Of a stretch of DNA of 64,000 nucleotides, positions 7,774 to 16,247 are shown piece after piece (within the stretch, counting starts at the first letter, position 1; every line of letters starts with the position of its first letter). The stretch spans positions 62,001-126,000 of the forward strand of contig NZ_RJWA01000005.1 in NCBI RefSeq assembly GCF_003762835.1, read 5' to 3'. Made by a program: the position numbers and the translations under genes. This stretch comes from Micromonospora sp. HM5-17 (GTDB lineage: Bacteria; Actinomycetota; Actinomycetes; Mycobacteriales; Micromonosporaceae). A model generated the notes under the pieces. The model worked only from the letters and a program-made list of their open reading frames with translations, was not told the origin of the DNA and did no database searches.

Positions 7774-9452
7774 CGTCCGGCGTCGGCCAGCGCCTTGGCG
7801 CGGAACTCCCGGGCCTCGTCACCGCCGCCGCTGGTGCGCCACTCCTGGATCACCGCGTCGAGGTCGCGCAGCGGCCGGCGGCCCCGCAGGATGTCTGTGA
7901 TCTTGTCCTCGGTCGGGACCAGCCCCGCGTTGAACCGGGGCGGCATCTCCAGCTTCAGTCCGGCCCACGGGTCCTTCTCCAGGTACCTGACCATCTCGTT
8001 GGAGTACGCCAACACGTCGACGACGAAGTTCGGGGTCTGCGGGGAGGGCTGGAGCACCGGGCTGCGACCGCTGATGAAGAAGTACTGGTTGGCGATCTCC
8101 TTGAAGCCGAGGTCGGTCTTGGCCACCCCGGCCGCGCTCCGGGTATGGTGCTGGCCTTCGACGCCGTACTCCCGGAGGTTGAACTCGGTGGTGCCGAACG
8201 GCGCCGAACACCAGTTGATCACGCGGAGTAGCTCCTCGACCCGTGCCTTGCCCAGCCCCTTGCGGATGAAGGTGAAGGAGATGGGGTCGTCGTCGCCCCA
8301 GACCAGCGGGTCGCCCCCGGTGGCCGCGAAGATCGGCACCGGTTGGATGTTGAAGCCCGGGGTGACCTTCTGCTGCTCGGCCTGCATCGGCTGCCACATG
8401 CCGACCCCGTCCTGGTGGAAGAGGATCCTGCCGCTCTGCAACAGCTGCTTGGCGTCGGCGCCCTTGCTGGCCACCAGGTCCGGATGGACCAACCCCTCCC
8501 GGTAGACCTTCGCCATGAACTCCACGGCCTGCTGGAACTCCGGGGTCTCGTACTTGAACTCGGGGGTGCCGTCCGGTCTGAGTCGCCAGCCCTCGTCGGT
8601 GCCGGGCACCTTGTAGAACATCTGCACCATCGCGAAGATGTCGGAGAAGGCCCAGACGCCCCTGGCCGGGTTGGTGACCGCCTTGCCGACCTCCCACAGC
8701 TCGTCCATGCTCGTCGGGTACGTCAGCCCCAGCTTGTCGAGCAGGTCCTTCCGGTAGAAGAGCGCCCACGGGAACGGCCCGTCGGTCGGGTTGGGGATCG
8801 CCATCAGCCGTTCGTTCCACAGCGCGTTGCGCCACGCCCCGGTCGGGAAGGTGGCCAGCATCGGGTACGCCCTGACCGCGTCGCCGGCGAGGTAGTCCGT
8901 CAGGTCCTCGAAGAGCGCGGCCACCGCGTCGGAGAAGCGGGGCAGCTTGCTCACCTCCCACTCCGGCACGCAGAGCAGGTCCGGCACGTCCCGGGCCCCG
9001 AGCATCGCGTTGAGCTTCTCGGCGTACGTGAGGCCGTCCTGGACGCTGAAGTTGACCGGTACGCCGAGTTCGGCGTTGACCGCGGCCAGGTAGGCGTTCT
9101 GCCCGAGGCCGGGTGGGGCGGGCCCCCAGGCCGGGGTCATCGCCCGGATCTCCTGGCCGCTGCTGCCGGGCTTCTCGGTGACGGCGTCGACCAGGTTGGC
9201 CGGGAACCGGGTGTAGCCGTCGGGGACCGGCCGGACCCCGGCGATGTCCGGCTTCGGGATGCCGGGCGGCAGTGGCTGCGGGTTGGGCAGCAGGCCGGCG
9301 AGCCGGTCCAGGTTCTGCGCCTCGCCGCCGGATCGTGTCGCCTCGCCGCAGCCGCCGAGCAGGCCGCCGCCGACGGTCGCCGCCGCGCCGAGGCCGAGCA
9401 GGCCGAGAACGCTCCTACGGCTGGTGGCGACGTCCGGGCCGGATGCTTCCAC
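7770..9452 (-). CDS. Extracellular sugar-binding lipoprotein of the ABC importer
   Basis: A 560-residue solute-binding protein of the large LplA/YtcQ-like class. The signal peptide carries a twin arginine (TSRRSVLG) and a lipobox LLGGC, so it is probably exported and anchored to the outer face of the membrane by lipidated cysteine. It captures oligosaccharide for the two permeases encoded downstream in the same operon. A ROK/XylR-type operator lies 87 bp upstream between this gene and the divergent ROK repressor gene, so expression is probably substrate-induced. The ligand is inferred to be a xylose- or glucose-containing oligosaccharide from context only. Confidence 0.9.
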   Translation of the reverse strand: MEASGPDVATSRRSVLGLLGLGAAATVGGGLLGGCGEATRSGGEAQNLDRLAGLLPNPQPLPPGIPKPDIAGVRPVPDGYTRFPANLVDAVTEKPGSSGQEIRAMTPAWGPAPPGLGQNAYLAAVNAELGVPVNFSVQDGLTYAEKLNAMLGARDVPDLLCVPEWEVSKLPRFSDAVAALFEDLTDYLAGDAVRAYPMLATFPTGAWRNALWNERLMAIPNPTDGPFPWALFYRKDLLDKLGLTYPTSMDELWEVGKAVTNPARGVWAFSDIFAMVQMFYKVPGTDEGWRLRPDGTPEFKYETPEFQQAVEFMAKVYREGLVHPDLVASKGADAKQLLQSGRILFHQDGVGMWQPMQAEQQKVTPGFNIQPVPIFAATGGDPLVWGDDDPISFTFIRKGLGKARVEELLRVINWCSAPFGTTEFNLREYGVEGQHHTRSAAGVAKTDLGFKEIANQYFFISGRSPVLQPSPQTPNFVVDVLAYSNEMVRYLEKDPWAGLKLEMPPRFNAGLVPTEDKITDILRGRRPLRDLDAVIQEWRTSGGGDEAREFRAKALADAGR

Positions 9453-9538
9453 GGCGCGCTCCCTTCGCTGTCGCCGGACGGGCCGCCTCGCGGACGGGAC
9501 GGACGAGGCGGTCCGATCGGGGGTGGTATGGGGTAGAG

Positions 9539-9568
9539 TTAGTTCGTCGGGTGACTAAACAAACCTAA
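9539..9568. promoter_or_regulatory. XylR/ROK-type operator between transporter and ROK gene
   Basis: An interrupted palindrome with outer arms TTAGTTCGT and ACAAACCTAA. The core 9541-9565 matches the GH31 operator (868-892) at 19 of 25 positions. It is placed to control both divergent units. Neither copy lies inside a gene. Confidence 0.72.
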
Positions 9569-9743
9569 TCGACGGTGACCGGTGCCACAAGATGCCGGGC
9601 GCGCGACGGCGACCGGCGCCCAGGAGCGCCGCGCGGCAGACCACACGTGGCCGCACGGGCCCGTGGTGCGGCATGATGGGGCCGCGTGGTGCGCCTCGGG
9701 AACGCGTCCGGGACGCACCGTCGCGTGGGGAGCGGGGCTGATC

Positions 9744-11144
9744 TTGATCACGACGCAGCGCGGGCCGCGGCCGGCCGATCTCGCCGACGTACGGGCCACC
9801 AACCTCGCCGTCGTCCTCCGCTTCGTCCGGGCCAACGCGCCGTGCTCCCGCGCCGACATCGCCGCCAGCACCGGGCTGAACAAGGCGACCGTCTCGAGTC
9901 TGGTCGCCGAGTTGATCGATCGTCGCCTGATCCGGGAGACCGGGCTCACCGAGAACCGGATCGGCCGCCCGGCGACCATGCTGGTGCTGGACGGCGCGCC
10001 GTACGCGGCGATCGGCCTGGAGGTCGGGCTCGACGAGCTGACCGTCGTCGCCGTCGACCTGGCCGGCACCGAACTGCTCGCCTGGCGGCGCGCCTTCGAC
10101 GGCTCGGCCGCCTCACCCGGGCGGGCGGTCAGCGCGATCGCCGCGCTGGCCAGCCGGGCCGTCAAGCGGGTCTCCGGGCAGGGACGCCAGGTGCTCGGCC
10201 TCACCGTCGCGGTCCCGGGGCTGGTGGACGCGGCCGGTACGGTCCGGCTCGCCACCACGCTCGGCTGGCGGGACCTGCCGCTCGGTGCGGACCTGCGTCG
10301 CGCCCTGCGCGAGCCGTCCTTCGACGTGGTGGTCGAGAACGACGCAAACCTCGCCGCGCTGGCCGAGTACCGGCAGGGCCCGTACGCCGGGACGGCCCAC
10401 CTGGTCCACCTCACCGGTGGCGCCGGCCTCGGGGCCGGGGTGATCGTCGACGGGCGGCTGCTGCGCGGCGGGCGCGGGTTCGCCGGCGAACTGGGGCACG
10501 TGTCGCTCGACCCCACCGGCCCGGTCTGCCCGTGTGGCCGGCGCGGTTGCCTCGAGGCGCTCGCCGGCATCCCGGCGCTGATCCGCCGGGCGCTGCCGGA
10601 CACCGCCGAGGACGGCCCGATCACCGACTTCGCTCCCGAGGTCGACCGGATCCGGGCCCGGGCCCGGCGCGGGGATCCGGCGGTCCTGGCGGCCCTCGCC
10701 GAGACCGGCCGGCACCTCGGGCACGGCGTCGCGCTGCTGGCCAACCTGGTCAATCCCGAGGTGGTGCTGCTGGGCGGCTACTTCAGCGTCCTGGCGCCGT
10801 GGCTGCTGCCGGCGGCCGAGGCGGAGTTGGTCGCCCGGGCGCTCGCGCCGGAGGCCGGCGGCACCCGGCTGCTCGCCTCCACCTTCGGCACCGGCGCGGC
10901 CGCGGCGGGGGGTGCGGCCCGCACCCTGGAGGCCGTCGACGCGGGCCGGTTGCCCCGGCACGAGCCGGACCCCGGCCGGGCCGGGCGCGGCGCCGTGGGC
11001 GGCGACGCGTCCCGCAAGGCGCCGCACCGGGCGACCGGTCGGCCGGGCCCCGAGCCGGAGTCGGGTACGCCCGGCGAGGATGTCGACGCGCTGCCGTCGG
11101 CCCTGGCCGCGTCGCCGCCGGGTACCGCCACCGACAACCGCTGA
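9744..11144 (+). CDS. ROK-family transcriptional repressor (XylR/NagC type)
   Basis: About 466 residues. An N-terminal winged helix (ATNLAVVLRFVRANAPCSR through the NKATVSSLVAELIDR recognition region) is followed by a ROK sugar-kinase-like domain. That domain has the zinc-binding signature CPCGRRGCLEALAG and the GHVSLD segment. The last about 75 residues are a Pro/Gly/Arg-rich tail. It probably binds the two XylR-like operators in this window and senses xylose or a glucose-type sugar. The start is uncertain. TTG 9744 follows GGAGCGGGG and gives a family-length N-terminus. An ATG at 9582 would add 54 low-quality residues. Known for the family: ROK repressors release DNA on sugar binding. Confidence 0.87.
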   Translation: MITTQRGPRPADLADVRATNLAVVLRFVRANAPCSRADIAASTGLNKATVSSLVAELIDRRLIRETGLTENRIGRPATMLVLDGAPYAAIGLEVGLDELTVVAVDLAGTELLAWRRAFDGSAASPGRAVSAIAALASRAVKRVSGQGRQVLGLTVAVPGLVDAAGTVRLATTLGWRDLPLGADLRRALREPSFDVVVENDANLAALAEYRQGPYAGTAHLVHLTGGAGLGAGVIVDGRLLRGGRGFAGELGHVSLDPTGPVCPCGRRGCLEALAGIPALIRRALPDTAEDGPITDFAPEVDRIRARARRGDPAVLAALAETGRHLGHGVALLANLVNPEVVLLGGYFSVLAPWLLPAAEAELVARALAPEAGGTRLLASTFGTGAAAAGGAARTLEAVDAGRLPRHEPDPGRAGRGAVGGDASRKAPHRATGRPGPEPESGTPGEDVDALPSALAASPPGTATDNR

Positions 11145-11360
11145 CCCCGCGGGGCCGGGTGCGGTCGTACGTCGCGCGGCCGGCCGGGCCGTGACCGCCT
11201 GGCCCGCCCGGGAATCACGTTGTCCGTGTAGCCCGCGGCGGCAGCTTCGGAATCGATGGTGGTAAACCCTTGACCGACGGCACGGCGGGTGGAAATCTCG
11301 AACTGCTCCGCCGGGACGTGCGGGACCGCGTCGTCCAGGGCGGATTTTCCACCTCGCCTG

Positions 11361-11374
11361 TCGAAGCGCTTCGA
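11361..11374. promoter_or_regulatory. LacI-type operator, copy 1
   Basis: A perfect 14-bp palindrome, TCGAAGCGCTTCGA, with the central CG and half-site spacing of LacI/GalR operators. An identical copy lies exactly 60 bp downstream. Confidence 0.8.
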
Positions 11375-11420
11375 GGGCGCCGGGCCGCGGCCGGGGCGTG
11401 CCGCCCGGCCCCGTGTCCTC

Positions 11421-11434
11421 TCGAAGCGCTTCGA
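11421..11434. promoter_or_regulatory. LacI-type operator, copy 2
   Basis: Identical 14-bp palindrome 60 bp from copy 1. Both are preceded by CT or GT and lie upstream of the GH3-LacI operon. Two identical sites at this spacing would suit cooperative binding by the LacI protein encoded downstream. Confidence 0.8.
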
Positions 11435-11440
11435 CCGCCC

Positions 11441-11580
11441 ACAACCCCATACCCCACGCCCCCACACGGTCCGCACCCCCGACGATTCGCACCCCGCCGC
11501 CCCACCACGCACCCACACCGCCCGCTCCCCCACCACCGCACGACCCCACCGCCCCTCGGCACCACCACCCCGCCGCCACG
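11441..11580 (+). promoter_or_regulatory. C-rich, G-poor untranslated leader of the GH3 operon
   Basis: By hand count this 140-nt stretch is about 63% C and 14% G on the coding strand, far from the balanced skew of neighbouring DNA, and largely unstructured. High C over G is the character of Rho-utilisation sites. It sits between the LacI boxes and the GH3 start. The rest of 11145-11628 holds no supported gene. Confidence 0.4.
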
Positions 11581-11628
11581 TCCCCTCGGCTTCACGCCGG
11601 GGACGCAGTCGAGACCAAGGTGATCCAG

Positions 11629-14574
11629 ATGAGTGAAGGGACGTACCGCGACCCTGACCGACCGCTCGACGTACGGGTCGACGACCTGCTGAGTCGGCTC
11701 ACCCTCGGCGAGAAGATCGCCCTGCTGCACCAGTACCAGGCACCGGTCCCCCGGCTCGGGATGGGCGCCTTCCGGACCGGGACGGAGGCGCTGCACGGGC
11801 TCGCCTGGCTCGGACCGGCCACCGTCTTCCCCCAGGCGCTCGGACTCGGCACCACCTGGAATCCGGACCTGCTCCGGGCGGTCGGTGCCGCCGTCGGCGA
11901 CGAGGTCCGCGGCCTGCACGCCAAGGACCCGAGCCGGGTCGGCCTCAACGTCTGGGCGCCCGTGGTCAACCCGCTCCGCGATCCCCGGTGGGGCCGCAAC
12001 GAGGAGGGGTACGCCGAGGACCCCTGGCTGACCGGCCAACTCGGCACGGCGTACGCCGAGGGGCTGCGTGGCGACCACCCGGTCTACCTGCGGACCGCAC
12101 CAACCCTCAAGCACTTCCTCGGCTACAACAACGAGACCGACCGCTGCACCAGCTCCAGCAACCTGCCGCCTCGCGTGCTGTACGAGTACGAGCTGCCGGC
12201 CTTCCGGGCGCCGATCGCCGCCCACGCCGCGGTCGCGGTGATGGCCTCCTACAACCTGGTGAACGGGCGACCGGCGCACCTGAGCCCGCTGATCGCCGCC
12301 GAACTGCGGCGCTGGACCGACGACGAGATCATGGTGGTCAGCGACGCCCTGGCGGTCTCCAACATCGCCGGGGCGCAGGGGTTCCTTCCCGACCATCCGA
12401 CCGGTTACGCCGCGGCGCTGCGGGCCGGGATCGACAGCTTCACCGAGGATGACGACGACCCCGGGCCGACGGTGGCCCGGATCACCGAGGCGCTGGGGCG
12501 CGGCCTGCTCACCGAGTCCGACGTGGACATCGCCGTCCGGCGGATCCTGGCGATCCGGTTCCGCCTCGGCGAGTTCGACCCGCCCGGGCGCAACCCGTAC
12601 GCCGAGGTCACCGCCGACGTGGTCAACTGTCCGGCGCACCAGGAACTCGCCCGGACCGCGGCCCGACAGTCCATCGTGCTGCTGCGCAACACCGCTCCCG
12701 AGGGCGGGGCCGCGCCGCTGCTGCCGCTCGACCCGGCGCGCCTGCGCCGGGTGGCCGTCCTCGGACCGCTGGCGGACATCCTCTACGAGGACTGGTACAG
12801 CGGCACCCTGCCGTACGCGGTCACCGCCCGGGCCGGGCTGGCCGCGCGGCTGCCCGGGACGGAGATCGTCCACCACTGGGGCGCGGACCGGATCGCGCTG
12901 CGCACCGCCGGGGGCGTCGTCCGGGCCGCGACCGGACCGGAGGGTGGGCCGCTGACCGTCGCCCCGGCGGACCGGGAGGCCGGACCCGTGCCGGTCGACG
13001 GAATCCTCGAGGTCTTCGACTGGGGCCAGGACGTCCTCGCGTTTCGGGCGGTGGCGAACGGCCGGCACGTTGGCGCCGACGAGACCGGGGTGCTGGTCAA
13101 CGACCGGCCCGGTCCCGGCGGCTGGGTGGTCCGGGAGACGTTCCGGTTCATCGCCCGGGCGCCCGGGGAGGCGGTGCTGCACCACCTGGGTAGCGACCGG
13201 TACGTCCGGGTCGGCCCGGACGGCGTCCTGCGTGCCGAGGCCACCGATCCCGCGGACGGGACCGGGTTCACCGTCGACCTGATCGGCGACGGCGCCGCCG
13301 AGGCGGCCGCCCTCGCCGGCGCGGCCGACGTCGCCGTGGTGGTGCTCGGCAACCACCCGATGGTCTGTGGTCGGGAGACCGAGGACCGCGCCGACCTGGC
13401 GCTGCCGACCGCGCAGGATGCGCTGCTGAGGGCCGTCCGGGCGGCGAACCCGCGCACCGTGCTGGTGCTCAGCAGCAGCTATCCGTACGCCATCACCTGG
13501 GCCGACGCCCACGTGCCCGCGATCTGCTGGTCGGCGCACGGCGGCCAGGAGTACGGCCACGCGCTGGCCGCGGTGCTCTGCGGCGACGCCGACCCGGGTG
13601 GCCGGTTGACCCAGACCTGGTACCGCGACGTGGCCGAGCTCCCCGACCTGTTCGACTACGACGTCATAGCCGCGGACGCCACGTACCTCTACTATCGGGG
13701 CACCCCGCTCTATCCGTTCGGCCACGGGCTGAGCTACGCCGACTTCGCCTACTCTGACCTGCGGCTGAGCGCGGACGAGGTGGACGCGGCCGGAGAGATC
13801 GAGGTCAGTGTGCGGGTGGCCAACGTCGGCGCGCGACCGGGCGACGAGGTGGTGCAGCTCTACACCCGGCAGCGGCGGTCCCGGGTCAAGCAGCCGCTGC
13901 GCCAGTTGCGCGGGTTCGCCCGGGTGACGCTCGCCCCGGGCGAACAGACCACGGTACGGCTGCGGCTGCGCGCCGCCGATCTGGCCCACTGGGACGTCGT
14001 CCAGGGCCGGTACGTCGTGGAGAACGCTCGGCACACCGTGGCGGTCGGCCGCTCCAGCGCCGATCTCGGGCTGACCGCCACCCTGACCGTCCACGGTGAA
14101 CGGATCGGACTCCGCGATCCGCTCGCCGCCCGGCTGTGGGCGATCGATTACGACGAGTACGCCGGCGTCGGCGCGTTGCCGGACGGCCCGGTCGCGACCG
14201 CGGTGCTCGCCCGCCAGGCCGGCGGGTGGATCCGCTTCTCCGACGTCGACCTCGACGCCGACATCCACGGCGTGACCGCCCGGGTCGGCGGGCGAGAGCT
14301 GCCCGACGACGGTGCGGAGCTGCTGCTTCGACTGGACGATCCGGTCCGGGGTCCGGTCGTCGGTACCATCCCCGTGCTCCCACTGACCGCCGACGGCGAC
14401 GCCGCCCGGGGCCCGCTGCCCGGTCGGGTGGTCTCCGGACGGTGGTACGGCGGGGCGACCGGGGTACGGGACCTGTATCTGCTCTTCCCGAACCCGGGCG
14501 TCACGGTGACCTGGCTGGCCTTCCTCGGCGGGCCAAAGGGTCACCGGTCCGGTCCTGACCTGGGAGAAGGCTAG
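11629..14574 (+). CDS. GH3 beta-glycosidase with inserted fascin-like and C-terminal carbohydrate-binding regions
   Basis: A 981-residue retaining beta-glucosidase/beta-xylosidase. The GH3 N-terminal barrel carries the likely nucleophile D239 in VVSDAL, where most homologues have SDW. The alpha/beta sandwich domain is interrupted at about nt 12960-13270 by a fascin-like module (HVGADETGVLV, HHLGSDRYVRV). A fibronectin III-like domain follows (VANVGARPGDEVVQLY). The last about 150 residues resemble a CBM6-type domain (GGWIRFSDVDLDADIHG). No signal peptide is visible. ATG 11629 is chosen for the AAGGTGA site upstream and the match to the family N-terminus; a longer frame begins at 11398 in the C-rich leader. 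It overlaps the LacI gene by one base. Confidence 0.88.
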   Translation: MSEGTYRDPDRPLDVRVDDLLSRLTLGEKIALLHQYQAPVPRLGMGAFRTGTEALHGLAWLGPATVFPQALGLGTTWNPDLLRAVGAAVGDEVRGLHAKDPSRVGLNVWAPVVNPLRDPRWGRNEEGYAEDPWLTGQLGTAYAEGLRGDHPVYLRTAPTLKHFLGYNNETDRCTSSSNLPPRVLYEYELPAFRAPIAAHAAVAVMASYNLVNGRPAHLSPLIAAELRRWTDDEIMVVSDALAVSNIAGAQGFLPDHPTGYAAALRAGIDSFTEDDDDPGPTVARITEALGRGLLTESDVDIAVRRILAIRFRLGEFDPPGRNPYAEVTADVVNCPAHQELARTAARQSIVLLRNTAPEGGAAPLLPLDPARLRRVAVLGPLADILYEDWYSGTLPYAVTARAGLAARLPGTEIVHHWGADRIALRTAGGVVRAATGPEGGPLTVAPADREAGPVPVDGILEVFDWGQDVLAFRAVANGRHVGADETGVLVNDRPGPGGWVVRETFRFIARAPGEAVLHHLGSDRYVRVGPDGVLRAEATDPADGTGFTVDLIGDGAAEAAALAGAADVAVVVLGNHPMVCGRETEDRADLALPTAQDALLRAVRAANPRTVLVLSSSYPYAITWADAHVPAICWSAHGGQEYGHALAAVLCGDADPGGRLTQTWYRDVAELPDLFDYDVIAADATYLYYRGTPLYPFGHGLSYADFAYSDLRLSADEVDAAGEIEVSVRVANVGARPGDEVVQLYTRQRRSRVKQPLRQLRGFARVTLAPGEQTTVRLRLRAADLAHWDVVQGRYVVENARHTVAVGRSSADLGLTATLTVHGERIGLRDPLAARLWAIDYDEYAGVGALPDGPVATAVLARQAGGWIRFSDVDLDADIHGVTARVGGRELPDDGAELLLRLDDPVRGPVVGTIPVLPLTADGDAARGPLPGRVVSGRWYGGATGVRDLYLLFPNPGVTVTWLAFLGGPKGHRSGPDLGEG

Positions 14575-15698
14575 TGTCCGACCCGTCGCACCCCACCCCG
14601 CGCCCCGCCGCCCGGCGCGCCACCCGCGCTGCCGGGGCGGGGTCGGCCGGCGGCTCGTCCGGCAAGCGGGCGGACATGGTGACCATCGCCGACGTGGCCC
14701 GGCACGCCGGGGTGGCGGTGAGCACCGTGTCGTACGTGCTGAGCGGCAAGCGGGCGATCTCGGCGACGACGCGGGAACGGGTCCTCGCCAGCGTGCGTGC
14801 CCTCGGCTACCACCCCAACGCCGGCGCCCGCGCCCTGGCCAGCCGGCGGGCCAACGTGATCGCCCTGGTGCTGCCGCTGCGGTCCGGGATGCACCTGCCG
14901 GTGCTGATGCAGTTCGCCACCGCCGTGGTGACCACCGCGCGCACGTTCGACCACGACGTTCTGCTGATGACGGCGGACGAGGGGCCGGCCGGGCTGCGCC
15001 GGATCGCGGCCAGCGCGATGGTGGACGGCATCGTGCTGATGGACGTGGAGATGCACGACGTCCGGGTGCCGTTGCTGCGCACCCTCGAACGCCCCAGCGT
15101 GCTGATCGGCTTTCCCGCCGACCCGACCGGGCTGACCTGCATCGACCTGGACTTCTACCGGGCCGGGCAGGTCTGCGTCGACCACCTGGCCGACCTCGGT
15201 CACCGTCGGATCGCGCTGCTCGGCGCGCCGGCCGTGGTGTACGACCGGGAGACCGGTTTCGCGCACCGCACCCGGGCCGGCTTCGCCGAGGCCGCCGTCC
15301 GGCACGGCATCGCGGCGACCACGCAGCCCTGTCCGGAGACCTTCGCGGCGGTGCACCGGGAACTGGCCGACCTGCTGGCCCGACACCCCGACCTCTCCGG
15401 CCTGGTCGTGCACAACGAGGCGGCGGTCGGTCAGGTGCTGACCGCACTCGCGGCGCTCGGTCGACGCGTACCGGCCGACGTCTCGGTGGTGGCGATCTGC
15501 CCCGACGAGGTCGCCGAGCGGGCCAATCCGGCGCTGACCTCGGTGCTGATCCCGGCCGAGGAGGTGGGCCGACAGGCGGTGTCGCTGCTGATGCGCAAGC
15601 TGAAGGGCGAGCCGGTGCCCGAGGCGACCCTGCTCGACCCGCGGCTGACGGTCCGGGCCAGCACCGGCCGCGCGGCGTCCTCCCGATCGCCCGCCTGA
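14574..15698 (+). CDS. LacI-family transcriptional regulator
   Basis: A 374-residue repressor. After a 34-residue Ala/Pro-rich leader the HTH reads TIADVARHAGVAVSTVSYVL, followed by a hinge region and a periplasmic-binding-protein-like effector domain with the GHRRIALLGAP segment. GTG 14574 overlaps the GH3 stop (TAGTG) and follows GGGAGAAGG, so translation is coupled. An internal ATG at 14677 would remove the leader. It probably binds the two palindromes at 11361 and 11421 and represses its own operon. The effector is unknown, presumably a beta-linked oligosaccharide product. Confidence 0.9.
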   Translation: MSDPSHPTPRPAARRATRAAGAGSAGGSSGKRADMVTIADVARHAGVAVSTVSYVLSGKRAISATTRERVLASVRALGYHPNAGARALASRRANVIALVLPLRSGMHLPVLMQFATAVVTTARTFDHDVLLMTADEGPAGLRRIAASAMVDGIVLMDVEMHDVRVPLLRTLERPSVLIGFPADPTGLTCIDLDFYRAGQVCVDHLADLGHRRIALLGAPAVVYDRETGFAHRTRAGFAEAAVRHGIAATTQPCPETFAAVHRELADLLARHPDLSGLVVHNEAAVGQVLTALAALGRRVPADVSVVAICPDEVAERANPALTSVLIPAEEVGRQAVSLLMRKLKGEPVPEATLLDPRLTVRASTGRAASSRSPA

Positions 15699-15720
15699 CG
15701 GTCCTCGCTTCAGGAACTGC

Positions 15721-15984
15721 CAGACGCTAGGAAGAAGCCGCAATTTGTGGATGGCACCGCACTTCCGATCATGAATGGGTTTGCTGTAGCGTCTGTCCCG
15801 CACCTCTCCGGATCGCCGGTCCTCAATGGGATGCGGTAGAGGATCTCCAATACGGAGATGGACCATGCCAAACGCTGGGACGTCAGTGATCCCCGCTCCC
15901 GCGGGGCTGAATCGCGCGTTCGTGTCGGCCGGCCGGTAAGACACGGATCGCGAACGACATCGTCTCCGGGCGCCACCCGGAGAC
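15721..15984 (+). promoter_or_regulatory. Hairpin-rich leader upstream of CRISPR-Cas system 1
   Basis: Several inverted repeats fall in this gene-free gap: 9-bp arms CAGACGCTA (15721-15729) and TAGCGTCTG (15787-15795); ATCTCC/GGAGAT (15843-15859); CCCCGC/GCGGGG (15891-15906); CGTGTC/GACACG (15921-15945); and a 9-bp stem GTCTCCGGG/CCCGGAGAC (15962-15984). The third is inside the CRISPR-like repeat. It could be a structured leader, regulatory RNA or the remains of an array. No clear promoter is seen. Confidence 0.5.
15886..15913 (+). repeat. Orphan degenerate type I-E CRISPR-like repeat
   Basis: Ungapped alignment with the transcribed-strand repeat of the array at 54411-54988 gives 22 of 28 identities. 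Both begin GTG, share the CCCCGC and GCGGGG stem halves, and share TGA after the stem. It has the same orientation as cas system 1 and lies about 360 bp upstream of cas3. There is no second clear copy at a 33-nt spacing. An ordinary GC hairpin is the alternative. Confidence 0.5.
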
Positions 15985-16013
15985 CAATCCCTCAACGTGG
16001 AGGTGGCTATCTC

Positions 16014-16247
16014 ATGACCACTTATCGACGTGGGCGCGGGCCCAAAAGCGAGAATGCTCAACTCATCCCAGTCCGCACCTTGGCGATCGCCACCGCATCG
16101 ACCCTGTCCGCGCTCCCGGTGGGTCTGTGCACCTGGTGGGTGGCCCAGCAGGCGATGCCACAGACGCCGGCGCTGGCGGTGACCGCCATCGCGATGCTGA
16201 CCGCCTATGGCCGGTGTCTCGACTACCTGCACGAGCGCGTCGGGTGA
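16014..16247 (+). CDS. Small two-helix membrane protein coupled to cas3
   Basis: A 77-residue protein I do not recognise. A basic N-terminus (TTYRRGRGPK) is followed by two hydrophobic segments, about residues 25-44 (IATASTLSALPVGLCTWWVA) and 52-71 (ALAVTAIAMLTAYGRC and on), with a short C-terminal tail DYLHERVG. GGAGGTGG lies eight bases before the ATG. Its stop overlaps the cas3 start as GTGA, so it is translated in the cas operon. No equivalent is visible in system 2 as far as the window extends. It could anchor a Cas component at the membrane or be an unrelated passenger. Confidence 0.65.
   Translation: MTTYRRGRGPKSENAQLIPVRTLAIATASTLSALPVGLCTWWVAQQAMPQTPALAVTAIAMLTAYGRCLDYLHERVG

Noticed and set aside
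11215-15447. 1410-codon minus-strand open frame antisense to the GH3 and LacI genes
   Set aside because: Both plus-strand genes have intact family motifs; the antisense frame is Arg/Gly/Pro-rich with no motif.
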